A stretch of 64,000 bases of DNA from Caballeronia sp. GAFFF1 (GTDB lineage: Bacteria > Pseudomonadota > Gammaproteobacteria > Burkholderiales > Burkholderiaceae): assembly GCF_023630705.1 (NCBI RefSeq), contig NZ_JALQEM010000041.1, positions 124,001 through 188,000 on the forward strand. Direction: 5' to 3'. The notes below the pieces were generated by a model. It saw only the letters and a program-made list of their open reading frames with translations, made no database searches and was not told the origin of the DNA. Below, piece by piece: positions 1 through 7,717 of this stretch. Positions within the stretch are counted from its first letter, which is position 1; each line of letters begins with the position of its first letter. A program made the position numbers and the translations under genes.

Positions 1-441
1 GTTGTCGATCATCTTCTGCGTCACGTTCGCGTGCAGATCGAGCGATACCGCAATCGGCGCATGCGGTAATGCGCGTCGCACGCGTTCGAGCAGATCGCCT
101 TCGCCGTCCGGCGAATTCTCGGCAACCATCGCGCCATGCAGATCGAGCATGACCGCATCGCACCCCGGAGCCGCCTCGACGATCGACTGACATATCGCGT
201 CATACGCCTCGGCAGCCACGCGCCCGCTGGGATTCGCGGATGCCGATACCGGCGTGACGATCTGCTCATGTTCACGTTGTGCCGCATCGATGAATGCCGA
301 CATCGCTGTCCGCATGCCTGCGTTCTCGTTGAAGGCATCCTCGCCATAGCAGGGACCGTCGCGACCGAAGGCCTCGAGCCGCGTCGCGACCGGCGAAAAC
401 GTGTTGGTCTCGTGATTCATCCGTGCGATGAGAATCTTCAT
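1..441 (-). CDS. M81 family metallopeptidase (MlrC-like), partial at window edge
   Basis: The minus strand from 441 is open to the window edge (147 codons) and begins MKILIARMNHETNTFSPVAT, the typical N-terminus of the M81/MlrC (microcystinase-like) metal-dependent hydrolase family. Further in, DLHGAMV and DLHANVT are the conserved acidic/histidine metal-site segments of the family. The ATG overlaps the stop of the upstream amidohydrolase gene in an ATGA (438-441), so the two are translationally coupled. It is the last visible gene of the leftward LivK-HMGF operon, which suggests hydrolysis of an imported amide-bonded compound. The substrate is unknown. The C-terminal part lies outside the window. 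Confidence 0.85.
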   Translation of the reverse strand, partial: MKILIARMNHETNTFSPVATRLEAFGRDGPCYGEDAFNENAGMRTAMSAFIDAAQREHEQIVTPVSASANPSGRVAAEAYDAICQSIVEAAPGCDAVMLDLHGAMVAENSPDGEGDLLERVRRALPHAPIAVSLDLHANVTQKMIDN

Positions 442-1700
442 GCGCGCGCTCCTTCGACAGACGCGTTCGCCGCGCGCAACATCACTTGCAGAAGGACGTT
501 GCATCCGGCTTCGAGATGATCGGCGCGCGCATCCTCGATTTCGTTATGACTGATGCCGTCCTTGCATGGCACGAAGATCATGGCGGCAGGGGCCACGCGC
601 GCGAGATACACGGCGTCATGGCCCGCGCCGCTCACGATGTCCATCGACGTCAGACCGAGGGCATCGGCGCTCTCGCGCACCGATGCTACCAACGATGCAT
701 CGAACGGTTGCGGCGCGAAGTAGACAACCTCGTCTATCGTCACCGGCAGGCTCGCCTGTGAGCATGCGTCACGCAGTGCGCGGTCCATCGCGAGAAGCGT
801 CGCATCGTCGGCGGCGCGCAGATCGACGGTCAACTTCACGCGGCCCGGAATGACGTTGCGCGAGTTCGGATGCACGTCGACCCAGCCAACGGTGCCGCGC
901 GCATGTGGTGCATGGTCGAGCGCGATGCGATTGACTGCGCGAATCAGGTCAGCCGCGACGAGCAGCGCATCTCGGCGTAGCTCCATCGGCGTCGGGCCAG
1001 CATGCGCTTCCATGCCGTCGATCGTCACGTCGAACCAGCGTTGACCGAGCGCTCCTTGCACGACGCCGATCACCTTGTCGTTCGCTTCCAGCATCGGACC
1101 CTGTTCGATATGCGCTTCGAAATACGCGCCCACGTCGTGCGCCGCGACGCGCTCGCCCGCGTAGCCGATGGCGGCGAGCGCATCGCGCACGGACACGCCT
1201 GCGCGGTCCACCTGCGCGAGTGCATGCTCGAGCGTGAACGCGCCCGCAAAAACGCCGGAACCCATCATCACAGGGACAAAGCGCGAGCCTTCCTCGTTGG
1301 TCCATACTGCGACTTCGATCGGCGCGGCCGTGCGCACGTTGTTGTGGTTGAGCGTGCGCAGCACTTCCAGCCCTGCCAGCACGCCATAGTTACCGTCGAA
1401 CTTTCCGCCGGTCGGCTGCGTATCGATATGGCTTCCCGTGACGACGGGCGGGAGATCGTCGCGTGTACCCGCACGGCGCGCGAAGATATTGCCGATCGCA
1501 TCGACGCGCACCGTACAGCCGATTTCCTTCGCCCACGCGACGAAGAGATCCCGACCCTGCTTGTCGAGCTCGGTCAATGCGAGCCGGCACACGCCGCCCT
1601 TTTGCGTCGCGCCGATGCGGGCGAGCACCATCAGACTGTCCCAGAGACGCGCACCGTCGACGCGCAAAGCGGCGCGTGCCGGTAAATCGTGAGCTTGCAT
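438..1700 (-). CDS. Zn-dependent hydrolase, M20 allantoate/N-carbamoyl amino acid amidohydrolase family
   Basis: The 420-residue protein belongs to the hydantoinase/carbamoylase subfamily of M20 amidases, which hydrolyse ureido groups (allantoate, N-carbamoyl-amino acids, 3-ureidopropionate). Visible metal-site motifs are TGSHIDTQPTGGKFDG, NEEGSRF and HIEQGP, followed by the dimerisation-domain segment EAHAGPTPM and a C-terminal SGAGHDAVYLA with a conserved histidine. It sits about 50 bp downstream of the LivF-type ATPase gene and is ATGA-coupled to the MlrC-like gene. The context suggests that the transporter delivers its substrate. A close paralogue lies at 41622-42902 in the pyrimidine operon, so the two probably differ in substrate. 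The exact substrate cannot be read from the sequence. Confidence 0.9.
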   Translation of the reverse strand: MQAHDLPARAALRVDGARLWDSLMVLARIGATQKGGVCRLALTELDKQGRDLFVAWAKEIGCTVRVDAIGNIFARRAGTRDDLPPVVTGSHIDTQPTGGKFDGNYGVLAGLEVLRTLNHNNVRTAAPIEVAVWTNEEGSRFVPVMMGSGVFAGAFTLEHALAQVDRAGVSVRDALAAIGYAGERVAAHDVGAYFEAHIEQGPMLEANDKVIGVVQGALGQRWFDVTIDGMEAHAGPTPMELRRDALLVAADLIRAVNRIALDHAPHARGTVGWVDVHPNSRNVIPGRVKLTVDLRAADDATLLAMDRALRDACSQASLPVTIDEVVYFAPQPFDASLVASVRESADALGLTSMDIVSGAGHDAVYLARVAPAAMIFVPCKDGISHNEIEDARADHLEAGCNVLLQVMLRAANASVEGARA

Positions 1701-1748
1701 TCGAGGTTCCTTCGCTTGAGTGTTGCGAGTGTGTTTCGAGCGCGACGT

Positions 1749-2447
1749 TCAGACGACGCCCACACCGAGGTAACGATCCTTGATCGATTCATCGGCGATG
1801 AACGCATCGTTCGTCCCTTCGTACACGATGCGTCCCTGCTCGATGATGTAATGCCGGTCCGCCAGTTGCATGCACACTTCGAGGTTCTGTTCGACGAGCA
1901 GAATCGCCACGCCCGCCTGGCGGATCAACTTGAGTTGCGCGACGATCTCTTCGACGATGACAGGGGCGAGGCCTTCCACCGGTTCATCGAGCATCAGCAA
2001 ACGGGGATGATTCATCAACGCGCGGCCGATGGCGAGCATCTGTTGCTCGCCGCCGGAAAGCTGTCCGCCGCCGTTCGCGCGGCGCTCTTTCAGGCGCGGA
2101 AAGATTCGATAGATATCCACGAGTTGCCACGGAGAATCCTTGCGCGCGCCGAGGCGCAGATTCTCTTCGACCGACAACAGCCTGAAGATGCCGCGATGTT
2201 CCGGCACAAAGCACACGCCGCGCGCCGCGATCTTGTGAGGCGGGAGTCTGGCGAGATCGACGCCCTTGAATCTCACGCTGCCTTGCGGAGTCACGACGCC
2301 CGCAATGCTCTTGAGCGTCGTCGACTTGCCCGCGCCATTGCGTCCGAGCAGCGTGACGGTTTCCCCTTCGCGGATCGTAAGCGAGACGCCCTGAAGAATA
2401 TGGCTCTTGCCGTAATAACCGTGAATGTTATCGACATCGAGCATCAT
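1749..2447 (-). CDS. ABC transporter ATP-binding protein, LivF type
   Basis: This is one of two cytoplasmic ATPases of a branched-chain-amino-acid-type (HAAT) importer; 232 residues is normal for LivF. Walker A GRNGAGKST is at residues 35-43, with signature LSGGEQQ and Walker B LLMLDEP. A longer reading frame exists upstream, but it runs through the LivG gene in another frame. The ATG at 2447 overlaps the LivG stop in an ATGA and is the supported start. It forms one operon with the permease, binding-protein and amidohydrolase genes around it. Confidence 0.93.
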   Translation of the reverse strand: MMLDVDNIHGYYGKSHILQGVSLTIREGETVTLLGRNGAGKSTTLKSIAGVVTPQGSVRFKGVDLARLPPHKIAARGVCFVPEHRGIFRLLSVEENLRLGARKDSPWQLVDIYRIFPRLKERRANGGGQLSGGEQQMLAIGRALMNHPRLLMLDEPVEGLAPVIVEEIVAQLKLIRQAGVAILLVEQNLEVCMQLADRHYIIEQGRIVYEGTNDAFIADESIKDRYLGVGVV

Positions 2448-3211
2448 GCGCGGCCTCCGGTGATCATGTTGCCGAGATAGGCGCTGCGCACGCGATCGTC
2501 GCCGCGTATGTCGGCGGGCTTGCCTTCGACGAGCACGCGGCCCTGTTGCATCACCGTGATCGTGTCGGAGATATCCATCACGATATCCATGTTGTGTTCG
2601 ATCAGTACCACCGTGTAGTCGTCGCGCAGGCTGCGGATCAACTGCTTCATGTCGCCGAGATCGTCGATGCCCATGCCCGACGTCGGCTCGTCGAGAAAGA
2701 TCGCCTTGGGCCGTGCCGCGAGCGCCATGCCGACTTCGAGCCGACGCTGCTGACCGTGCGACAGCGCGCTGCCCTGCGTCGCTGCGAAGCGTTGCAATGC
2801 AAGGCGTTCGAGAATGCCATCGACGGTATCGCGATGTTCGAGCGCGCCACGCGGCGGGGTCCACGCGTTTAGCGCGCGTTTGGCGTCCACGCCTTGCGCG
2901 GCGAGGCGCAAGTTCTCGCGCACGGAAAGATTCGCGAACAGACTCGTCACCTGAAACGAACGAGCGATGCCGCGTTTCACCCGGCGATGATCAGGCTCGT
3001 GCGTCACGTCATGGCCATCGAACACGATATTGCCCGCCGTGATCGGCAGCGTGCCGGTCAGCACATGAAAGAGCGTCGTCTTGCCTGCGCCGTTCGGCCC
3101 GATCACCGAGTGCACCGTGTTCTTCGCGATGCGCAGATTCACATCGGTGAGCGCCGCGAACTTGCCATAGCGTTTAGCGACGCCCTTCGCTTCGAGTATC
3201 GACGCACTCAT
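2444..3211 (-). CDS. ABC transporter ATP-binding protein, LivG type
   Basis: The second ATPase of the HAAT importer has 255 residues. Walker A GPNGAGKTT is at residues 38-46; the signature is the LivG-typical LSHGQQRRLE and Walker B ends in FLDEPTSGM. The start ATG at 3211 overlaps the stop of the LivM-type gene (ATGA) and begins MSASILEAKG. An upstream in-frame ATG is possible but would lie inside the permease gene. It pairs with the LivF-type protein to energise the LivH/LivM pore. Confidence 0.93.
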   Translation of the reverse strand: MSASILEAKGVAKRYGKFAALTDVNLRIAKNTVHSVIGPNGAGKTTLFHVLTGTLPITAGNIVFDGHDVTHEPDHRRVKRGIARSFQVTSLFANLSVRENLRLAAQGVDAKRALNAWTPPRGALEHRDTVDGILERLALQRFAATQGSALSHGQQRRLEVGMALAARPKAIFLDEPTSGMGIDDLGDMKQLIRSLRDDYTVVLIEHNMDIVMDISDTITVMQQGRVLVEGKPADIRGDDRVRSAYLGNMITGGRA

Positions 3212-4230
3212 GCCGGCTCTCCTCGATGCCGCTTCATCGCGCGAAAGATGCGTTCCCCCAGGCCCCACAGGCCGCGCTGCATGAACAGGCTCACCGCGAT
3301 CAAGACGAGCCCGAGCAGCAACAGCCAGCGCGGCCAGAGCGTCGAAAGCCAGTCGGCGAAAAGCACATAAAATGCAGCGCCGAGCACGGAAGAGAAGAGA
3401 TTGCTCGTGCCGCCGATCACCGTCATCACGAGAATCATCTCGCTTGTGTGGTAGTCGATGTTCGAGAGCGGCGCGATGCCCGTCATCATCGCGTGAAGCG
3501 CGCCGGCCAGTCCCGTGACGGCACCCGAGACGACGAAGGCTGCGAGCTTGAAGCGCCTGATGTCATAGCCGACGGCCGCGGCACGCGCCTCGTTGTCGCG
3601 AATCGCGAGCAGCGTGCGGCCGAAAATCGAGTGCGATACGCGCAACATCAGCCAGAACGCGATGAGGAACAGGACGGCGACGAACGCATAGTACTTCCAC
3701 GGCGACGCTATGGAGACGAGCGGCTGCCCGAGAAGCGATAGCGCAGGACGCGGGATGTCGAGCAGGCCGTTGTCTCCACCGGTGAGATCGGGCGTCGTAT
3801 AAGCAAGAAAGTAGAACATCTGCCCGAATGCGAGCGTGAGCATCACGAAGTACGCGCCGCGCTGACGTATCGAAAACCATCCGACGACGGCGGCGGCAAG
3901 CGCGCCCGTGACGATCGCGCCGAACAACGCGGCCGGCACCTGAAGTCCCGCTTTCGAAAGGATCAGGCCCGCGCTATAACTTCCCAGCCCGAAGAAAATG
4001 CCCTGCCCGAAGGACAGCAAGCCCGTATGTCCGAGCAAGAGATTGCAGCCGAGCGCGGCGAGCGCATAGACCAGCACTTCGGTTGCGAGCGATCCCGAGC
4101 GCATCGTCATCGGCAGGATGCAGACGACGATCCACGCGAGCAGCAAGAACCGATACCGATGCAGCGAGTCCCTGAACGATCGTCGCGGCACGCGCACGTC
4201 AAGCGTATTCGAATTCAGCTTGGAATTCAT
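3208..4230 (-). CDS. Branched-chain amino acid-type ABC transporter permease, LivM type
   Basis: The 340-residue polytopic inner-membrane protein has the LivM hallmark GHTGLLSFGQGIFFGLGSYSAG near residue 70 and the EAA-loop region AIRDNEARAAAVGYD. Its start (4230, MNSKLNSNTL) overlaps the LivH-type stop in an ATGA, and its own stop overlaps the LivG-type start. This tight chain of ATGA junctions shows one polycistronic unit. It should form the translocation pore with the LivH-type subunit. The substrate is inferred to be a ureido or amide compound from the neighbouring hydrolases only. Confidence 0.92.
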   Translation of the reverse strand: MNSKLNSNTLDVRVPRRSFRDSLHRYRFLLLAWIVVCILPMTMRSGSLATEVLVYALAALGCNLLLGHTGLLSFGQGIFFGLGSYSAGLILSKAGLQVPAALFGAIVTGALAAAVVGWFSIRQRGAYFVMLTLAFGQMFYFLAYTTPDLTGGDNGLLDIPRPALSLLGQPLVSIASPWKYYAFVAVLFLIAFWLMLRVSHSIFGRTLLAIRDNEARAAAVGYDIRRFKLAAFVVSGAVTGLAGALHAMMTGIAPLSNIDYHTSEMILVMTVIGGTSNLFSSVLGAAFYVLFADWLSTLWPRWLLLLGLVLIAVSLFMQRGLWGLGERIFRAMKRHRGEPA

Positions 4231-5087
4231 GCGGTCCTCCCGAGCAGGCCATTCGGACGCAGCAACAACACCGCCGCCATCGCGACATAGATCATGAGAC
4301 GCGCGCCTTCGGGCCATAGCGTGCTCATCACGCTTTGCACGATGCCCACCAGTAAGCCACCGACGAGCGCGCCGAGAAAGTTGCCCATGCCGCCTACGAC
4401 AACGACGACGAACGCGACGCCGAGCGCCTCGATGCCCATGAACGGATCGACGCCGCGTATCGGCGCCGCGAGCACGCCTGCGAGCGCCGCCGTGCCCGCG
4501 CCGAGCGCGAACACGAGACTGAAAATGCGTGTCACGTTGAGGCCGAGCAGCGACACCATCTCGCTCGACTCGCTGCCTGCGCGCACTGCGCTACCGAGTC
4601 GCGTGCCTTCGAGCACCCACCAGAGGATGCCCGCGAGCACGGCCGTGAATGCGATCACAAAGAGACGATACTTCGGGTAAATAAAGCCGCCCCACATCAC
4701 GACGCCATTGAGCAAGTCGGGCACGGCGACGTTATCGCCGAGCGGCCCCCACGCGATGATCGCGCATTCCTGTATCACGAGTGCGAGCCCGACCGTCGCG
4801 AGAATATGAAACTCGTGCTGCTGCGCATAGACATGCCGCAGCACCACTTTCTCGACGATCCACGCGAGCGCTCCGACGACCACGGGCACGATGACGAGTG
4901 CGGTCCAGAAGTTCATCGACCACTGCATCGCCTGATAACAGAAATACGCGCCGAGGAGATAGAACGCGCCATGCGCGAAGTTCACGAAGCGCAGCAGCCC
5001 GAACACGATCGACAAGCCGACCGCGAGCAGAAAGTACAGCATGCCTACGCCAATGCCGTTCACGACCTGCAACAGATAAACGTTCAT
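4227..5087 (-). CDS. Branched-chain amino acid-type ABC transporter permease, LivH type
   Basis: The 286-residue membrane protein begins MNVYLLQVVNGIGVGMLYFL and carries the LivH signature FGLLRFVNFAHGAFYLLGAY, with about eight hydrophobic segments. It is the first permease downstream of the binding-protein gene (76-bp gap) and is coupled by ATGA to the LivM-type gene. It forms half of the pore of the importer. No frameshift or truncation is apparent. Confidence 0.92.
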   Translation of the reverse strand: MNVYLLQVVNGIGVGMLYFLLAVGLSIVFGLLRFVNFAHGAFYLLGAYFCYQAMQWSMNFWTALVIVPVVVGALAWIVEKVVLRHVYAQQHEFHILATVGLALVIQECAIIAWGPLGDNVAVPDLLNGVVMWGGFIYPKYRLFVIAFTAVLAGILWWVLEGTRLGSAVRAGSESSEMVSLLGLNVTRIFSLVFALGAGTAALAGVLAAPIRGVDPFMGIEALGVAFVVVVVGGMGNFLGALVGGLLVGIVQSVMSTLWPEGARLMIYVAMAAVLLLRPNGLLGRTA

Positions 5088-5163
5088 GGTCTTGCGTCAG
5101 AAGAGTGACGGCGCGAGTGCGGGCGATGCCTGCACTCGCATGAGCACAACGCGATTCAGGGCC

Positions 5164-6372
5164 TCAGGCGAGCTTGCATTGCGTCTTGTCGAGCGGCAGG
5201 AAAGACTGGCCGGAACTCACGATGTCCGCGTAATCGTCCTTGTCCTTCATCTTGCTCTTGGCCTTGCCCTTCAGCAGGTAGTAGTTCTTGAGCACTTGAT
5301 GATCGCCCGCACGTATCTCTTCGGGACCGGTCAGGCCCGCGTACTTCATGCCTTGCAGCGCGGCGACGACTTTCTTCGGATCGGCCGTGCCGGCCTTGAC
5401 GATGCCGTCAAGCAGAATCTTCGTGCAGATGTACGAGCCCGCGAGGCTGTAGTTGGGATTCGACTTGTAGGTTGCATTCACGCGCTTGACCAGTTCGTGA
5501 TTGAGCGGCGTGTCGATTGCATGCCAGTACTGCGCGCCGAAATAGACACCTTCGCAGATATCGGGGCCCAGTGTTTCAAATTGCTCGAGACCCGATGCCC
5601 AGGCCATGAGGATCGTGCAATTGTTCTTCAAGCCGAAGCTCACGGCCTGCCGCAACGTATCCGACGATTGCGAACCGAAGTTCAGAATGAGCAGGACATC
5701 GGGTTTGGCCGCGACCGCATTCGTCAGATAACCACTGAATTCCTTTTCGTTGAGCGAGTGATAGCTATTGCCCACATGCTCGATGCCCTTCTCCTTGAAG
5801 ATCGCTTTTGCAGCCGACAACAGGCCGTCGCCGAATACGTATTGCGGCGTGATCGTGTACCAGCGCTTCGCCTTGGGCATGGTCTGAATCAGCGGGCGAA
5901 CCGTCTGTTCAATTGCGCCGAAAGTCGGCACCGACCAGCGGAAGGTCGCGCTGTTGCAGTCCTTGCCGGTGAGTTCGTCCGCGCCCGCGGTCGTGATGAA
6001 AATGCCATCGGCTTTCTCGGCTTCCTTGCCCATTGCAAGCGCTTCGGAAGAAAGAATGCCGCCCGCGAAATAGCGCGCGTTCTTTTGCTGCGCGATTTCC
6101 TGCACGCGCCGCACGGCTGTTGCGGGTTTTCCCTCGGTGTCGAGCGTCGTATAGGCCAGCGGCTGACCGAGCACCGTGCCGTATTGGTCGATGGCGAGCT
6201 TCATGCCGAGATCGGCGTATTTGCCGTTGGCGGCGAAGGGGCCGGACATCGGCACGGGACACGCGAACTGGATGGGCGAGCCTTGCGCGAAGGCGCTTCT
6301 TGCGACGAGCGCTTCGAACGATCCCGGAATGGCCGACAGCGCGGCCAGCTTCAACATGTTTCGGCGATTCAA
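5164..6372 (-). CDS. ABC transporter substrate-binding protein, LivK/HAAT type
   Basis: The 402-residue periplasmic protein has an N-terminal signal beginning MNRRNMLKLAALSA; the twin arginine is compatible with Tat export, and cleavage is likely after a site ending AFA. The mature part starts IQFACPVPMSGPFAANGKYAD, the standard type-I periplasmic binding fold of amide/branched-chain amino acid receptors. It is the promoter-proximal gene of the leftward operon (LivHMGF, M20 amidohydrolase, MlrC-like) and faces the FadR-type regulator across a 215-bp intergenic region. It sets the specificity of the importer. The ligand is unknown. Confidence 0.9.
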   Translation of the reverse strand: MNRRNMLKLAALSAIPGSFEALVARSAFAQGSPIQFACPVPMSGPFAANGKYADLGMKLAIDQYGTVLGQPLAYTTLDTEGKPATAVRRVQEIAQQKNARYFAGGILSSEALAMGKEAEKADGIFITTAGADELTGKDCNSATFRWSVPTFGAIEQTVRPLIQTMPKAKRWYTITPQYVFGDGLLSAAKAIFKEKGIEHVGNSYHSLNEKEFSGYLTNAVAAKPDVLLILNFGSQSSDTLRQAVSFGLKNNCTILMAWASGLEQFETLGPDICEGVYFGAQYWHAIDTPLNHELVKRVNATYKSNPNYSLAGSYICTKILLDGIVKAGTADPKKVVAALQGMKYAGLTGPEEIRAGDHQVLKNYYLLKGKAKSKMKDKDDYADIVSSGQSFLPLDKTQCKLA

Positions 6373-6457
6373 GATTGACGCTCCCTGAGAAGATGACCCG
6401 CGCAGCAGTCCCGCGTTTTGTCGTGATACGTTGAAAGCCTCGGCTCGCGTTCATCCC

Positions 6458-6473
6458 ATTTATCATGATAAAT
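6458..6473. promoter_or_regulatory. Perfect 16-bp palindrome, candidate FadR/GntR operator
   Basis: ATTTATCATGATAAAT is a perfect inverted repeat centred at 6465.5, 86 bp upstream of the binding-protein gene and 115 bp upstream of the GntR-type regulator gene. Its AT-rich character contrasts with the surrounding GC-rich DNA. FCD-type GntR regulators bind short palindromes in divergent promoter regions, so this is the natural operator candidate for the product of 6588-7424. Confidence 0.6.
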
Positions 6474-6587
6474 AGAATGAACCCGATGCTAGGAACAATA
6501 AATTCGCGTGTCAATACGGCAAAATTCCGGTTTGCGGAGCCACCGTGCGCCCGCGTATGAGTCGTCAGAAAGAAAGGGAGCATCGAC

Positions 6588-7424
6588 ATGGTGATGGAGC
6601 GTGCCAAACGCACCGGCGCGGCAATCGAGATCGCGCAGCAGACGATCAAGCAGCCGAAGCGCGCTGATCTCGTCGCTGAAGAAATCAAGCGGCTGATCAC
6701 GGAAAAGAACCTGAAGCCCGGCGACAAGCTGCCGCGTGAAGTCGAATTGCAGCAGCTCTTTTCCGTGAGCAAGAGCACGATCCGCGAGGCGCTCAAATCG
6801 CTGGAGGTGCAAGGTCTCATCAAGGTGACGACCGGACCATCAGGCGGCGGCACGATCGTCGAAGTGCCGCTGGATCGCACCTTGCAACTCTTGCAGAACT
6901 ATCTGTTCTTCAAGGATGTGACCATCGACGATATCTACAAGGTGCGTCAACTGCTCGAGCCGGAACTGGCGGCTGGCGCCGTACCGCATTTGACCGACGA
7001 GGACTTTGATGCGCTGGAAGCGAGCATCGCGTGTTGCGATGAACCGGCATCGGCGCATATGGATCGCGACATCGTGAGACAACGACAGGAAGACGTGAAT
7101 TTTCACGATATTCTGGCTGCCGCGAATCCCAATCCGTTCCTGCGCTTTGCGTGCGAACTCATCAACGAGATGATCCGGCAACTCATCGAGTTCAGAAACG
7201 ATACGCCGCAAGCGGAACACGAGAAGTTCGGCCGCGCGAATGTGAAGATCCACAAGGCGATTACTGAGGCGGCGCGCGCCCGCGATGCGGACAAGGTGCG
7301 CGAGCTGATGGTGATTCACATGACAGAAGCGCCGCGCTATGTGAAGCGTATGAAGGGTAAGTTGCGCGGGCGGCTTATTCTCGATTCGGAGATCCGCAAA
7401 CGCATCAGCGCACGCGGCGCTTGA
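6588..7424 (+). CDS. FadR-family (FCD) GntR transcriptional regulator
   Basis: The 278-residue regulator has a winged helix-turn-helix (about residues 20-90: DLVAEEIKRLI, LKPGDKLPREVELQQLF, SKSTIREALKSLEVQGLI) followed by an all-helical FCD ligand domain with the metal/ligand-type residues DFDALE, VNFHDILAAANP and KIHKAI. The ATG at 6588 has a purine-rich ribosome site (AAAGGGA); a second in-frame ATG lies two codons later. It is transcribed away from the LivK-HMGF operon and probably represses it through the palindrome at 6458-6473, with the imported compound or a catabolite as inducer. Confidence 0.92.
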   Translation: MVMERAKRTGAAIEIAQQTIKQPKRADLVAEEIKRLITEKNLKPGDKLPREVELQQLFSVSKSTIREALKSLEVQGLIKVTTGPSGGGTIVEVPLDRTLQLLQNYLFFKDVTIDDIYKVRQLLEPELAAGAVPHLTDEDFDALEASIACCDEPASAHMDRDIVRQRQEDVNFHDILAAANPNPFLRFACELINEMIRQLIEFRNDTPQAEHEKFGRANVKIHKAITEAARARDADKVRELMVIHMTEAPRYVKRMKGKLRGRLILDSEIRKRISARGA

Positions 7425-7547
7425 TTCATGCACGACCGTGCGGATGCTTTGCTCCGACCAGTCGCAACCTATAGGCGACGACGCGGGCTCCTGTCACCGA
7501 ATGAGAGATCGCGACGCGTTTCGGGGTCCTCCTATTTTTGACCGCCG

Positions 7548-7577
7548 TTGACAAGCAAAAATTCTACGCATTAGACT
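7548..7577 (+). promoter_or_regulatory. Candidate sigma-70 promoter of the amide operon
   Basis: A consensus -35 box TTGACA (7548-7553) is followed after 18 bp by TAGACT (7572-7577), a reasonable -10 box. Transcription would start near 7584, just before the first leader hairpin. This fits a constitutively transcribed leader whose extension is decided by antitermination. Confidence 0.5.
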
Positions 7578-7586
7578 TGCCTCATA

Positions 7587-7634
7587 CCTCGCGGCCTGAC
7601 AAAGATGTCCGCCCGAGGACCCGGCACAGAAGCC
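7587..7634 (+). promoter_or_regulatory. ANTAR-target leader: tandem hexaloop hairpins P1 and P2
   Basis: Hairpin P1 pairs 7587-7591, 7593-7595 and 7598-7600 with 7614-7618, 7611-7613 and 7607-7609, and closes a six-base loop AAAGAT (7601-7606). After a 4-nt linker, P2 (GGC 7623-7625 with GCC 7632-7634) closes a second six-base loop ACAGAA (7626-7631). Both loops have A at position 1 and G at position 4, which is the known ANTAR-protein RNA recognition pattern. P2 shares bases with the left arm of the following terminator, so the two structures exclude each other. The P2 stem is weak outside its three G-C pairs. The operon itself encodes an ANTAR protein (AmiR, 14622-15272). Confidence 0.72.
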
Positions 7635-7672
7635 CCCTGACGAACCGACGGTTCGTCAGGGGGCTTTTTTTT
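7631..7672 (+). terminator. Intrinsic terminator/attenuator in the amide operon leader
   Basis: A perfect 16-bp stem (7631-7646 with 7650-7665) with a 3-base loop is followed by a run of eight T. It lies 46 bp upstream of the first structural gene and downstream of the candidate promoter, so it would stop transcription before the operon unless an antiterminator forms. Its left arm overlaps the P2 hairpin. Confidence 0.9.
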
Positions 7673-7717
7673 GTTCGATTTTTCCCTTGTTTTTGCGCCC
7701 ACTTCTGGAGAATCCGC

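Noticed and set aside
7587..7672. A guanidine or other metabolite riboswitch in front of the amide operon
   Set aside because: None of the conserved ykkC blocks are present. The paired hexaloops and the encoded AmiR fit ANTAR antitermination better.
7538..7717. 60-codon N-terminal extension of the amide receptor
   Set aside because: It would be translated through the leader hairpins and terminator. The signal peptide starts at 7718 with a proper ribosome site.
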